DNA of 64,000 nucleotides from Rhodoferax sp. (GTDB lineage Bacteria; Pseudomonadota; Gammaproteobacteria; Burkholderiales; Burkholderiaceae_C). The stretch's first letter is position 1; each line of letters begins with the position of its first letter. The notes under the pieces are model-generated. The model saw only the letters and a list, made by a program, of their open reading frames with translations. It was not told where the DNA came from and ran no database searches. A program made the position numbers and the translations under genes. Location of the stretch: NCBI RefSeq assembly GCF_025354435.1, contig NZ_JANXMU010000038.1:40550-104549 (forward strand). The letters are read 5' to 3'. Of the stretch, positions 10,420-20,357 are shown one piece after another.

Positions 10420-10496
10420 AGGGGAGTCGCCAAGTTGGTTAAGGCACTGGATTTTGATTCCAGCATGCGAAGGTTCGAGTCCTTCTTCCCCTGCCA
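10420..10496 (+). tRNA. tRNA-Gln (anticodon UUG)
   Basis: Full cloverleaf with the CCA end encoded. Acceptor stem AGGGGAG pairs with the strand ending CCCCT, discriminator G. The anticodon arm CTGGA/TCCAG encloses loop TTTTGAT, with TTG at 10454-10456. The T arm contains GGTTCGAGTCC. Confidence 0.96.
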
Positions 10497-10528
10497 AATA
10501 TTCTGAATACGCTGATATTCAGAATATT
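10497..10528 (+). promoter_or_regulatory. perfect 13-bp inverted repeat between tRNA-Gln and prs
   Basis: Arms AATATTCTGAATA (10497-10509) and TATTCAGAATATT (10516-10528) are exact reverse complements around a 6-base spacer. The element begins at the base after the tRNA CCA and ends 46 bases before the preferred prs start. It lacks a T tract, so it is not a standard terminator. It could be an operator for prs, a tRNA 3' trailer hairpin, or both. Confidence 0.6.
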
Positions 10529-10574
10529 CACACACAGTTATTTCATCGCCAGTTACTACATCGCCGAGATGCTC

Positions 10575-11549
10575 ATGCAGCCCCACCACACTGATTTCAT
10601 GATTTTCACGGGCAATGCCAATCCGGGCATGGCCGCTGACATTGCCAAACACCTTGGCATTTCATTGGGCTCCGCCCGCGTGGGCCGCTTCTCCGATGGC
10701 GAAGTCACCGTCGAAATCAACCAGAACGTGCGCGCCCGCGACGTGTTTGTGGTGCAAAGCACTTGCGCACCCACCAACGAAAACCTGATGGAACTGCTGA
10801 TCATGGTGGATGCGCTCAAGCGCGCTTCCGCTGAACGCATCAGCGCCGTGATCCCCTACTTTGGCTATGCCCGCCAAGACCGCCGTCCCCGCTCTGCCCG
10901 TGTGCCTATCACCGCCAAGGTGGTGGCCAACATGCTGCAAGCCGTGGGCGTGGACCGCGTGCTGACCATGGACCTGCATGCCGACCAGATCCAGGGGTTC
11001 TTTGATATCCCGGTGGACAATATTTACGCTTCGCCCGTGCTGCTCGGTGATTTGCGCCAAAAGAACTACGAAGACCTTATCGTGGTGTCGCCCGATGTGG
11101 GTGGCGTGGTGCGTGCCCGTGCGCTGGCCAAGCAACTCGGTTGCGACATGGCCATCATCGACAAGCGCCGCCCCAAGGCCAATGTCAGCGAAGTAATGCA
11201 CGTGATCGGTGAAATCGATGGCCGCAACTGCGTGGTCATGGACGACATGATCGACACCGCAGGCACGCTGGTCAAAGCTGCCGAAGTTTTGAAAGAGCGC
11301 GGTGCGAAAAAAGTGTATGCGTATTGCACCCACCCCATCTTCTCCGGCCCGGCCATCGAACGCATTGCGAACGGTTCGGCCCTGGACGAAGTCGTAGTGA
11401 CCAACACCATTCCGCTCAGCGCTGCGGCGCTGGCATGCCCCAAAATTCGCCAACTCACCGTGGCCCCTCTGATCGCCGAAACGATACAGCGGATTGCCAA
11501 CGGTGAGTCGGTCATGAGTTTGTTCTCGGACCAAGAAAACCTTTTCTAG
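10575..11549 (+). CDS. prs: ribose-phosphate pyrophosphokinase
   Basis: Makes PRPP from ribose 5-phosphate and ATP for nucleotide, His and Trp synthesis. From the ATG at 10575 the protein has 324 residues; an ATG two codons earlier (10569) is in frame, but 10575 has a GAG at better ribosome-binding distance and gives a family-like N-terminus ([18 protein letters not shown]). Motifs: [41 protein letters not shown] and the PRPP loop [14 protein letters not shown] strong terminator follows, separating it from rplY. Confidence 0.96.
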   Translation: MQPHHTDFMIFTGNANPGMAADIAKHLGISLGSARVGRFSDGEVTVEINQNVRARDVFVVQSTCAPTNENLMELLIMVDALKRASAERISAVIPYFGYARQDRRPRSARVPITAKVVANMLQAVGVDRVLTMDLHADQIQGFFDIPVDNIYASPVLLGDLRQKNYEDLIVVSPDVGGVVRARALAKQLGCDMAIIDKRRPKANVSEVMHVIGEIDGRNCVVMDDMIDTAGTLVKAAEVLKERGAKKVYAYCTHPIFSGPAIERIANGSALDEVVVTNTIPLSAAALACPKIRQLTVAPLIAETIQRIANGESVMSLFSDQENLF

Positions 11550-11567
11550 GGCAGAGAACAAAAAAGC

Positions 11568-11600
11568 AGGCCCGTGCGCATACTGCGCGCGGGCCTTTTT
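11568..11600 (+). terminator. rho-independent terminator after prs
   Basis: A 12-bp GC-rich stem (11568-11579 with 11585-11596, one wobble pair) with a 5-base loop runs directly into a T tract. Confidence 0.9.
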
Positions 11601-11646
11601 AAATCGGAGTGACACTGGTCGCGGTGCACTCTTACAGGAGTTGATT

Positions 11647-12300
11647 ATGAAATTCGTCGCTTTTGAGCGCGCAAAGCAGGGCACGGGTGCGAGCCGCCGT
11701 CTCCGCATTACTGGCCGTACCCCCGGCATCGTTTACGGTGGTGAAACACCTGCAACCCAGATCGAAATTGACCACAACGCTCTGTGGCACGCTCTGAAAA
11801 AAGAAACCTTCCACTCCACCATTCTGGACATGGAACTGGCTGGCAAGGAAAGCAAAGTGCTGTTGCGCAATGTGCAAATGCACCCCTTTCGCCAACTGAT
11901 TTTGCACGCTGACTTCCAGCGCGTTGAAGCCAACACCAAGCTGACCATGAAGGTGCCTCTGCACTACAGCGGCCAGGACGTGTGCCCCGCCGTCAAGACG
12001 GAAAACTGCATGGTTACCCCTGTGGCGACCGAAGTGCAAATTTCCTGCCTGCCTGCAGACCTGCCCGAATTCATCGCGGTGGACCTGAGCGGGCTGACCA
12101 AAGGCTCGTCTTTGCACGCCAAAGACCTGGTTTTGCCAAAGGGCGTGTCGGTTGTCACCAAGGGTAAAGAAAACCCCGCACTGGTCTCCGTGATTGCTTT
12201 GGCCGAAGAAGTTGCTGTTGATCCAGCGGCTGCTGCACCCGCCAAGGGCAAAGCCGGTGCCAAGGCCCCCGCCGCTGCCAAGCCTGCTGCCAAGAAGTAA
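11647..12300 (+). CDS. rplY: 50S ribosomal protein L25/general stress protein Ctc
   Basis: Binds 5S rRNA in the large ribosomal subunit. It has 217 residues, the long Ctc/TL5 form: an N-terminal L25 domain ([26 protein letters not shown]) and a C-terminal beta domain, ending in a basic Ala/Lys/Pro tail (from about residue 195) that is usual in betaproteobacteria. The ATG at 11647 is preceded by AGGAG at 11636-11640 with 6-base spacing, which decides it over the in-frame TTG at 11641. It has terminators on both sides, so it must have its own promoter. Confidence 0.96.
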   Translation: MKFVAFERAKQGTGASRRLRITGRTPGIVYGGETPATQIEIDHNALWHALKKETFHSTILDMELAGKESKVLLRNVQMHPFRQLILHADFQRVEANTKLTMKVPLHYSGQDVCPAVKTENCMVTPVATEVQISCLPADLPEFIAVDLSGLTKGSSLHAKDLVLPKGVSVVTKGKENPALVSVIALAEEVAVDPAAAAPAKGKAGAKAPAAAKPAAKK

Positions 12301-12325
12301 TTCTTTTCAGTCCGGTTCAGCCCTG

Positions 12326-12354
12326 AAAAGGCCCACTTCGGTGGGCCTTTTTTG
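12326..12354 (+). terminator. rho-independent terminator after rplY
   Basis: Stem AAGGCCCAC/GTGGGCCTT closed by a TTCG tetraloop (12337-12340) and followed by a T-rich tract. Confidence 0.93.
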
Positions 12355-12373
12355 TTTTTAGATAATCACAGCC

Positions 12374-13966
<1,593 letters not shown>

Positions 13967-14015
13967 GGGCCGTATTTTCGCAGACGCTGTATGCAAGCAC
14001 GGTACGATCCTGCCC

Positions 14016-14414
14016 ATGCCCAAATACCAGTTCACCGTCGAAGTCTTGCCGCAGTACCTGCCCGAGCAATCCGACCCCACCCAAGCCGTGTACAGCTTTG
14101 CCTACACGGTCACCGTCCAGAACACCGGCGACACCACCGCCCAGCTGATTGCCCGCCACTGGACCATCAGCGATGCCAATGGCCACATCGAAGAAGTCAA
14201 AGGCCTGGGTGTGGTCGGCCACCAGCCCTTGCTGAAGCCGGGCGACTCGTTCCAGTACAGCAGCGGCTGCCGCCTGCGTACCGGCACCGGTGCCATGCGC
14301 GGCAGCTATTTTTGCGTGGCCGAAGACGGCGAGCGCTTTGAAGCCCCCATCCCCACCTTTGTACTGGATGCCACCGGCAACCACCTGCCCCCGGCCAACC
14401 ACACCCTGCATTGA
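14016..14414 (+). CDS. apaG: Co2+/Mg2+ efflux protein ApaG
   Basis: Small beta-sandwich (ApaG/DUF525) protein of 132 residues; the biochemical role is still uncertain although mutants elsewhere affect divalent cation resistance. Motifs: [54 protein letters not shown]. The ATG at 14016 gives [10 protein letters not shown], the normal start. The stop is two bases before the thiL ATG, so the two genes are probably translated from one mRNA. Confidence 0.94.
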   Translation: MPKYQFTVEVLPQYLPEQSDPTQAVYSFAYTVTVQNTGDTTAQLIARHWTISDANGHIEEVKGLGVVGHQPLLKPGDSFQYSSGCRLRTGTGAMRGSYFCVAEDGERFEAPIPTFVLDATGNHLPPANHTLH

Positions 14415-14415
14415 C

Positions 14416-15399
14416 ATGGGCGAGTTCGACCTGATCCGCCGCTACTTCACCCGCCCCACGCCGCGCGCCGTGCTAGGCGTGGGCGACGACTGCGCTCTGC
14501 TGCAGCCCCGCCCCGGCATGCAACTGGCCATCTCCAGCGACATGCTGGTCGAAGGCCGCCACTTTCTCAGCACCGTGTCCCCCGCCGCGCTGGGCCACAA
14601 GGCGCTGGCGGTCAACCTGAGCGACCTGGCCGCCTGTGGTGCGCAGCCGCTGGCCTTCACCCTGGCGCTGGCCCTGCCGCGTGCCGATGCCGCCTGGCTG
14701 GAGCCGTTTTCCCAAGGCCTGCTGGCCCTGGCCGATGCCCACGGCTGTGAGTTGGTGGGCGGCGACACCACCCAGGGCCCGTTGAACATCTGCATCACCG
14801 TCTTCGGCGAAGTGCCGCCCGGCCAGGCGCTGCTGCGCTCGGGCGCGCAAGTGGGCGACGACCTGTATGTGAGCGGCACGCTAGGCGATGCGCGGCTGGC
14901 GCTGGAGGTGTTTCGCGGCACGGTATCGGTGCCCGAAGCCGCCTTTGCCCAGGCCCGCGACCGGCTGGAACGGCCCATGCCCCGCGTCGCGCTAGGGATG
15001 GCGCTGCGCGGCGTGGCTACGGCGGCAGCCGACATCAGCGATGGGCTGCTGGGCGACCTGGGGCACATTCTGCGGGCCTCGGGGGTGGGGGCGGTCATAG
15101 ACACCTCTATCGCTATTACTTTAATAGCTACTTGTGTAGACATTACATACGCTAACGGCTTATTTGATGCTGAAAACCGCCTGGCCTACGTGCTGGCCGG
15201 TGGCGACGACTACGAACTGGTGTTCACCGCCCCGCCCTCGGCCCGCGAAGCTGTGGCGGCGGCCGCCGCCCAGGCGAGCACCCCGGTGGCGCGCATCGGC
15301 CAGATCGAGGACCGCGTAGCCCAGGTCCCCATCCGCTTGGTCGATGCCCAAGGCAGCCCCATCTTGCGCACCTTTGCCGGGTTCGACCACTTTGCTTGA
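14416..15399 (+). CDS. thiL: thiamine-monophosphate kinase
   Basis: Phosphorylates thiamine phosphate to thiamine pyrophosphate. It has 327 residues, an AIR-synthase-like fold. Motifs: GVGDDCALL (21-29), SSDMLVEGRHF, KALAVNLSDLAACGA, GGDTTQGP, and late in the protein LAGGDDYELVFTAPP. Residues about 227-256 (bases 15094-15183) are AT-rich, rich in Ile and Thr, and look like an in-frame copy of the local intergenic repeat replacing the usual variable loop before GGDDYEL. The open frame and intact motifs suggest that the enzyme works. Confidence 0.94.
   Translation: MGEFDLIRRYFTRPTPRAVLGVGDDCALLQPRPGMQLAISSDMLVEGRHFLSTVSPAALGHKALAVNLSDLAACGAQPLAFTLALALPRADAAWLEPFSQGLLALADAHGCELVGGDTTQGPLNICITVFGEVPPGQALLRSGAQVGDDLYVSGTLGDARLALEVFRGTVSVPEAAFAQARDRLERPMPRVALGMALRGVATAAADISDGLLGDLGHILRASGVGAVIDTSIAITLIATCVDITYANGLFDAENRLAYVLAGGDDYELVFTAPPSAREAVAAAAAQASTPVARIGQIEDRVAQVPIRLVDAQGSPILRTFAGFDHFA
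15110..15170 (-). repeat. repeat copy inside thiL (orientation B, in frame)
   Basis: CGCTATTACTTTAATAGCTAC, a weak central stem with wobble pairs (about 15131-15153) and CGCTAACGGC match the reverse orientation of the intergenic repeat. The stretch is much richer in A and T than the flanking codons and is read through as part of ThiL. Confidence 0.55.
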
Positions 15400-15442
15400 T
15401 TGAAATATGCATTGCCCCAATGCTTGCGTAAACTAGCTAACC

Positions 15443-15865
15443 ATGAGTGAAGTCGACGCCATCCGCCAAATCCTGACGCACGCCCGCACCATCGCGGTGG
15501 TGGGCCTGTCCCCCGACCCCAGCCGCCCCAGCTACCAGGTGGCACGCAGCCTGCAGTTGCATGGCTACCGCATCATCCCCATCAACCCGAACGCCACCGA
15601 GATCCTGGGCGAAACGGCCTATCCCAGCCTCACCGAAGCGGCCCAGCACCACGTGATCGAAGTGGTCAACTGCTTCCGGCGCAGCAAGGACATTCCGCCC
15701 ATCGTTGATGAAGCCATCGCCATCAAGGCCAAGGCGGTGTGGATGCAGCTGGGCATCTCGCACGCCGCCGCGGCGCTGAAGGCCCAGACGAGCGGGCTGC
15801 GGGTGGTGCAAAACAAGTGCATCAAGACCGAGCACGCCGTGCTGTCGGCCCGAGGCGTGATCTGA
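15443..15865 (+). CDS. CoA-binding domain protein (YccU type)
   Basis: Protein of 140 residues made of a single Rossmann-type CoA-binding domain. Visible features are the first strand and loop IAVVGLSPDPSRPSYQVA, then GYRIIPINPNATEILGE, VNCFRRSKDIPPIVDEAI, VWMQLGISHAAA and a C-terminal NKCIKTEHA. These match the YccU/CoA_binding_2 group, whose function is not established. It follows thiL by 43 bases on the same strand. Confidence 0.88.
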   Translation: MSEVDAIRQILTHARTIAVVGLSPDPSRPSYQVARSLQLHGYRIIPINPNATEILGETAYPSLTEAAQHHVIEVVNCFRRSKDIPPIVDEAIAIKAKAVWMQLGISHAAAALKAQTSGLRVVQNKCIKTEHAVLSARGVI

Positions 15866-15874
15866 GGCCCATAT

Positions 15875-15928
15875 TGGCCGTTTGTGCTTATCTGGCGAGC
15901 GTAAGCGGCTACTGAATGCATAGCATCT
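15875..15928 (+). repeat. AT-rich intergenic repeat, orientation A
   Basis: GGCCGTTTGTGCTTA...TAAGCGGCTACTGAATGCATAGCA. Core arms GCTTA and TAAGC pair around an 11-base spacer. It follows the CoA-binding gene and precedes hemE. Confidence 0.5.
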
Positions 15929-15994
15929 GAATCTGCACGCACCCAGGCGAAAGGTCGGTGCGGTAAGCTCACCAGTTTGCCCGCCCCCGCCGCT

Positions 15995-17098
15995 ATGTCC
16001 TTCGCCCCCCTCCAAAACGACAGCTTTCTGCGCGCCTGTCTGCGCCAGTCCACAGACCATACCCCCGTGTGGTTGATGCGCCAGGCGGGCCGTTACCTGC
16101 CGGAATACCTGGCCACGCGGGCCAAGGCGGGCAGCTTTATGGGGCTGGCCACCAACACCGACTACGCCACCGAAGTCACCCTGCAGCCGCTGGAGCGCTT
16201 CCCGCTGGATGCCGCCATTTTGTTCAGCGACATCCTCACCGTGCCCGATGCCATGGGCCTGGGCCTGAGCTTTGCCCAGGGCGAAGGCCCGCGCTTTGCC
16301 CACCCGGTGCGCGACGAGGCTGCCGTGGCCAAGCTGGAAGTGCCCGACATGGACAAGCTGCGCTATGTGACCGATGCGGTCACCTCCATCCGCCGCGCCC
16401 TGAATGGCCGGGTGCCGCTGATCGGCTTTTCGGGCAGCCCCTGGACGCTGGCCTGCTACATGGTGGAGGGAAAAGGCTCGGACGACTACCGCCTGGTCAA
16501 AAGCATGCTGTACAGCCGCCCCGACCTGATGCACCGCATGCTGCAGGTGAATGCCAATGCCGTGGCCGCCTACCTCAACGCCCAGATCGAAGCGGGCGCG
16601 CAGGCGGTGATGATTTTTGACAGCTGGGGCGGCGTGCTGGCCGATGGCGCGTTCCAGCAGTTCAGCCTGGCCTACACCCAGCAGGTACTGAAAAAGCTCA
16701 AAACCGAGCACAACGGCGTGCGCATTCCGCGCCTGGTGTTCACCAAGGGCGGTGGCCTGTGGCTGGACGAAATGGGTGGGTTGGACTGCGAGGTGCTGGG
16801 CCTGGACTGGACGGTCAACCTGGCCAAGGCCCGCGCCCAGGTAGGCGGCAAAGTCGACGGGCCGGGGAAGGCTTTGCAGGGCAATATCGACCCCAACGTG
16901 CTGTTTGCCCCGCCCGCGCAGATCGCCACCGAGGTGGAGCGCGTGGTGAACAGCTTTGGCGTGCCCCACCAGGGCCCAGGCACCGGCCCCACACACATCT
17001 TCAACCTGGGCCATGGCATCAACCAGCACACGCCGCCCGAGCACGTGGCCGCACTGGTCGAGGCTGTGCACCGGGCTTCGCGCCAGATTCGGGCCTGA
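15995..17098 (+). CDS. hemE: uroporphyrinogen decarboxylase
   Basis: Removes four carboxyl groups from uroporphyrinogen III to give coproporphyrinogen III in heme synthesis. From the ATG at 15995 the protein has 367 residues. Motifs: [14 protein letters not shown] near residue 30, [37 protein letters not shown] and [13 protein letters not shown] at the end. A few in-frame codons lie upstream (from 15977) but [14 protein letters not shown] is the standard start. It is followed by a 321-base non-coding stretch before priA. Confidence 0.96.
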   Translation: MSFAPLQNDSFLRACLRQSTDHTPVWLMRQAGRYLPEYLATRAKAGSFMGLATNTDYATEVTLQPLERFPLDAAILFSDILTVPDAMGLGLSFAQGEGPRFAHPVRDEAAVAKLEVPDMDKLRYVTDAVTSIRRALNGRVPLIGFSGSPWTLACYMVEGKGSDDYRLVKSMLYSRPDLMHRMLQVNANAVAAYLNAQIEAGAQAVMIFDSWGGVLADGAFQQFSLAYTQQVLKKLKTEHNGVRIPRLVFTKGGGLWLDEMGGLDCEVLGLDWTVNLAKARAQVGGKVDGPGKALQGNIDPNVLFAPPAQIATEVERVVNSFGVPHQGPGTGPTHIFNLGHGINQHTPPEHVAALVEAVHRASRQIRA

Positions 17099-17419
17099 AA
17101 CGGCCCCCATCGCCCCAAAAATAGTTTTGCGATGCACCACTTATGCACAAAATCTGTGATGCAGAGCTGCATGGCAGCACAAGGGCAGCACCACCCGCTA
17201 TGAAACCCATAGCGCTTGTAAGTCCTTGATTCATATAGTCATCTGAAATTGCTTTTTTTAGAGGCAATCCGTCGAAAGCCTTGATTTACCGGGCTTCGCA
17301 GCCCGCCCCGCAGAGATATCAACAAAGTTATCCACAGATTCTTGGGATACCTTGTAAATCAGTTGCAAATCAAGCACTTAGGCGCTTTCCCTCTAGTTCA
17401 CGTGAAATAACACACACAA
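17099..17419. other. hemE-priA intergenic region with two DnaA-box sequences
   Basis: No gene is visible in this stretch. It contains exact matches to the DnaA-box consensus TTATNCACA at 17141-17149 (TTATGCACA) and 17328-17336 (TTATCCACA), a small hairpin GGGCT-TCGC-AGCCC (17291-17304) with no T tract, and partial similarity to the local repeat near 17200-17225. The second half is AT-richer and should contain the priA promoter, although no clear -35/-10 pair stands out. Confidence 0.5.
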
Positions 17420-19519
17420 ATGCCGCACCGGCTCTCCGTCGTCGTCCAGACCCCCGCCCACAGCGCCATCGCCGGGCCGCTGACCTATGGCCACACCGCC
17501 GCCCTGCCGCCCGGCAGCCTGGTGCGGGTGCCGCTGGGCACGCGCGAGACGCTGGGTGTGGTGTGGGATGGCACGCCGGAAGAATCCACTTTCGAGATTC
17601 GCCCCCTCAGCGCCGCGCTCGACGGCCTGCCGCCGCTGAACGCCGCCTGGCGCGGCCTGGTGCAGTTTGCCGCGCTGTACTACCAGCGCGCGGTGGGCGA
17701 AGTGGCCCTGGCCGCCCTGCCCCCGCAGCTGCGCGAACTGGGCGCGGCGCAGCTCACCCGGCGGCTCAAACGGCCCAGCGGTGCCGTGGATGCGAATGCG
17801 GCAGACACTACACATTCCGTAGCACTCAGCGAAGAGCAGATATGCGCTATCGCCGAATTTGAGTCCCAAAAAGGCCCGTTCCTGCTATTCGGCTCCACCG
17901 GCAGCGGCAAGACCGAGGTCTACCTGCAACTGGTGCAAAGCCTGCTGGCCCGCGACCCCACAGCCCAGGCGCTGGTGATGGTGCCCGAGATCAACCTCAC
18001 CCCGCAGTTGGAGGCCCGCTTTCGCGAACGCTTCGAGCCCCGCTTCGGCGCGGCGGCGGTGGTGTCCATGCACAGCGGCATGACCGCCCCGCAGCGCCTG
18101 AAAAGCTGGCTGGCCGCACACGGGGGCACGGCGCGCATCGTGCTGGGCACGCGCATGGCGGTGTTTGCGTCCATGCCTCGGCTCAAACTCATCGTGGTCG
18201 ATGAAGAGCACGACCCCAGCTACAAGCAGCAAGAAGGCGCGCGCTACTCGGCCCGCGACTTGGCCGTCTACCGCAGCCAGCTCGAAACCCGTTTATCCAC
18301 AGATACCGAACCCTGCCGCGTATTGCTCGGCTCCGCCACCCCGTCGCTGGAAAGCTGGCACCACAGCCGCCCCGCTGCCGAGGGCGGCCGCTACGTGCGG
18401 CTGGCCATGCCCAGCCGCATCGGCGCGGGCACGCTGCCCAAAGTGCGGCTGGTGGACATGGGCTTGCAACAAAAGAAAACCGTGTTCTCGCCCCAGCTCC
18501 TAGCCGCCATCCAGCAGCGCATTGCGCGCGGCGAGCAAAGCATGGTGTTTTTGAACCGGCGCGGCTATGCCCCGGTGCTGGCCTGCGGCAGCTGCGAATG
18601 GAAGAGCGAATGCCCGCACTGCAGCGCCTACCGCGTGTTCCACAAAATCGACCGCAGCCTGCGCTGCCACCACTGCGGCTACGCAGAACCCGTGCCGCGC
18701 GCCTGCCCGACCTGCGGCAACCCCGACATCGCCCCTGTGGGCCGCGGCACCGAGCGGCTGGAAGAACACCTGGCTGAGCTGCTCGCCCCCCTGCGCCGCC
18801 CCGACGGTGGCCCGGTGGTGGTGGCCCGCATCGATGCCGACAGCACCAAGGCCAAAGGCGCGCTGGAAGCCCAGCTGGCCGAGGTGCACACCGGCGCGGT
18901 GGATGTGCTGGTGGGCACGCAGATGATCGCCAAGGGCCACGACTTCCGGCGCATCACCCTGGTGGCCGCCATCCAGCCCGACGGCGCGCTGTTCTCCAGC
19001 GACTTCCGCGCGCCCGAGCGCCTGTTCGCCCTGCTGATGCAGGCGGGGGGACGCGCAGGCCGCGATGCCGCCCAAAGCGCTGCCAGCGAAATGTGGGTGC
19101 AGACCGAGCACCCCCAGCACCCGCTGTTTGCCGCGCTGCGCCAGCACGACTACCCGGCGTTTGCCGCCAGCCAGCTCGAAGAGCGCCGCATCGCCGGGAT
19201 GCCACCCTTCAGCTTCCAGGCCCTGGTGCGCGCCGAGGCCCGCACGCAAGAAGCCGCCCAGGCCTTCCTCACTCTGGCCAGCGCTGCCGCCTGCGACGTG
19301 CCGGACGTAGACCGCGTCACCCTCTACCCCGCCGTGCCCATGGGCGTGCAGCGCGTGGCCAACATTGAACGCGCCCAGATGCTGGTGGAAAGCCCGTCCC
19401 GCCAGGCCCTGCAGCGCTTTCTGCTGGCCTGGCAAGCCGTGCTACGTGCCACCCGTAGCCAGCCCGAGGCCAAGGGGCTGATCCGCTGGGCGATTGACGT
19501 GGATCCTCTGGGAATTTAA
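17420..19519 (+). CDS. priA: primosomal replication helicase PriA
   Basis: 3'-5' DNA helicase that restarts stalled replication forks. It has 699 residues. The N-terminal DNA-binding domain is followed by helicase motif I GSTGSGKTEVYLQ (about 158-170), motif II VDEEHDPSYKQ, a zinc-binding insertion with eight Cys (CGSC, CPHC, CHHC, CPTC, about 392-435), then GTQMIAKGHDF and the motif VI region LMQAGGRAGR. The linker before motif I (bases 17785-17865) is less GC-rich than its neighbours. A DnaA-box sequence lies inside the gene at 18293-18301. Confidence 0.96.
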   Translation: MPHRLSVVVQTPAHSAIAGPLTYGHTAALPPGSLVRVPLGTRETLGVVWDGTPEESTFEIRPLSAALDGLPPLNAAWRGLVQFAALYYQRAVGEVALAALPPQLRELGAAQLTRRLKRPSGAVDANAADTTHSVALSEEQICAIAEFESQKGPFLLFGSTGSGKTEVYLQLVQSLLARDPTAQALVMVPEINLTPQLEARFRERFEPRFGAAAVVSMHSGMTAPQRLKSWLAAHGGTARIVLGTRMAVFASMPRLKLIVVDEEHDPSYKQQEGARYSARDLAVYRSQLETRLSTDTEPCRVLLGSATPSLESWHHSRPAAEGGRYVRLAMPSRIGAGTLPKVRLVDMGLQQKKTVFSPQLLAAIQQRIARGEQSMVFLNRRGYAPVLACGSCEWKSECPHCSAYRVFHKIDRSLRCHHCGYAEPVPRACPTCGNPDIAPVGRGTERLEEHLAELLAPLRRPDGGPVVVARIDADSTKAKGALEAQLAEVHTGAVDVLVGTQMIAKGHDFRRITLVAAIQPDGALFSSDFRAPERLFALLMQAGGRAGRDAAQSAASEMWVQTEHPQHPLFAALRQHDYPAFAASQLEERRIAGMPPFSFQALVRAEARTQEAAQAFLTLASAAACDVPDVDRVTLYPAVPMGVQRVANIERAQMLVESPSRQALQRFLLAWQAVLRATRSQPEAKGLIRWAIDVDPLGI

Positions 19520-19525
19520 AGAAAA

Positions 19526-19578
19526 TCAGGCTCTAGCGCATATGGAATATGCACTAGTAGCTACTTAATTTATAGCAA
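19526..19578 (+). repeat. AT-rich intergenic repeat, orientation A
   Basis: The clearest copy: a near-perfect palindrome CTAGCGCATAT-GGA-ATATGCACTAG (19533-19557) followed by TAGCTAC, TTAATT and TATAGCA. It lies between convergent priA and the DTW-domain gene. Confidence 0.7.
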
Positions 19579-19580
19579 AC

Positions 19581-20186
19581 CTAGCGCAACAGATAACCCG
19601 CCTGCTGCGCTACAAACCCGTCGAACGCGGCCAGCAAAGGCATGAAGCGGTCGGCATCCCCCTCCAGTTGCGCCAGTGCCGCGCAGGTCGCCTCCAGCGT
19701 GGACAGTTGGTCGCGCAGGTGCGCCTTGCGGATGCGGTACTGCGAGGGCGGCAGGCCGCACAGGGCCAGGCGGGGCAAAGCTTGCAGCGGCGGACTCTGG
19801 TAGAGCATCTTGCGGCTTTTGCGCCAGGTGCCGTCCAGCACCACCAAACGCAGGCGCGACGGGTCTTGCAGCCATTCGGGGGGTAGCGGGGGCGGGGTCT
19901 GCAGGTCCGGGGCCGTATCCAACGGGGTGTCCGGGTACAGCAGCAGCGTGTGCTGGCCGTCCTCCGGCCAGGCCGGTGTGGCAAACGCCTCGCCCACCAC
20001 CAGGCGGCTGTGCGGCAGGCTGAGGTGCAGCAGGCGGGCGCTGCCTTTGGCCTGGTGCACTTCCAGCGGGTGCTGCAGCACCAGCACCTCCACCGCGTGG
20101 GCGGTTGGGGTCACCCATGGGCAGATACAGGTGCTTTGCGGGCGCAGGCAGGTGGCGCACAGGGGGCGGTGGGGGGCAGACAGCAT
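19581..20186 (-). CDS. DTW domain-containing protein, probable tRNA-uridine aminocarboxypropyltransferase
   Basis: Protein of 201 residues of the TapT/DTWD family, which adds a 3-amino-3-carboxypropyl group to uridine in the variable loop of some tRNAs (acp3U47 in E. coli). The N-terminus has a four-Cys zinc-type cluster CATCLRPQSTCIC, then VLVLQHPLEVHQAKGSARL, and the DxTW signature as LDGTWRKSRKML. The C-terminal half contains LSTLEATCAAL, a conserved helix in the family. It is convergent with priA, with a repeat copy in the gap. Start ATG at 20186. Confidence 0.85.
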   Translation of the reverse strand: MLSAPHRPLCATCLRPQSTCICPWVTPTAHAVEVLVLQHPLEVHQAKGSARLLHLSLPHSRLVVGEAFATPAWPEDGQHTLLLYPDTPLDTAPDLQTPPPLPPEWLQDPSRLRLVVLDGTWRKSRKMLYQSPPLQALPRLALCGLPPSQYRIRKAHLRDQLSTLEATCAALAQLEGDADRFMPLLAAFDGFVAQQAGYLLR

Positions 20187-20230
20187 GGCGGGATTCTAGG
20201 CAATGTACCCAGGCCGCCACGCCCCTCGAA

Positions 20231-20281
20231 CGCTATTAAATAAGTAGCATTACGTGCAGAATTTGATTGCGCAAAAAGCCT
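20231..20281 (-). repeat. AT-rich intergenic repeat, orientation B
   Basis: CGCTATTAAATAAGTAGCA, a degenerate centre with TGCGC, then AAAAAGCC. It lies between the divergent DTW and cyclase genes. Confidence 0.45.
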
Positions 20282-20357
20282 TTTTGATGCGTAAACACAC
20301 CCCCCGCCGCGCATCCCTACAATAGCCGCTTGTAACAACCTGTAAAACCCCCACCCC

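Noticed and set aside
10401..10652. Minus-strand frame of 83 codons over tRNA-Gln and the prs start
   Set aside because: Antisense to a tRNA and to prs, with the typical artefact segment [13 protein letters not shown].
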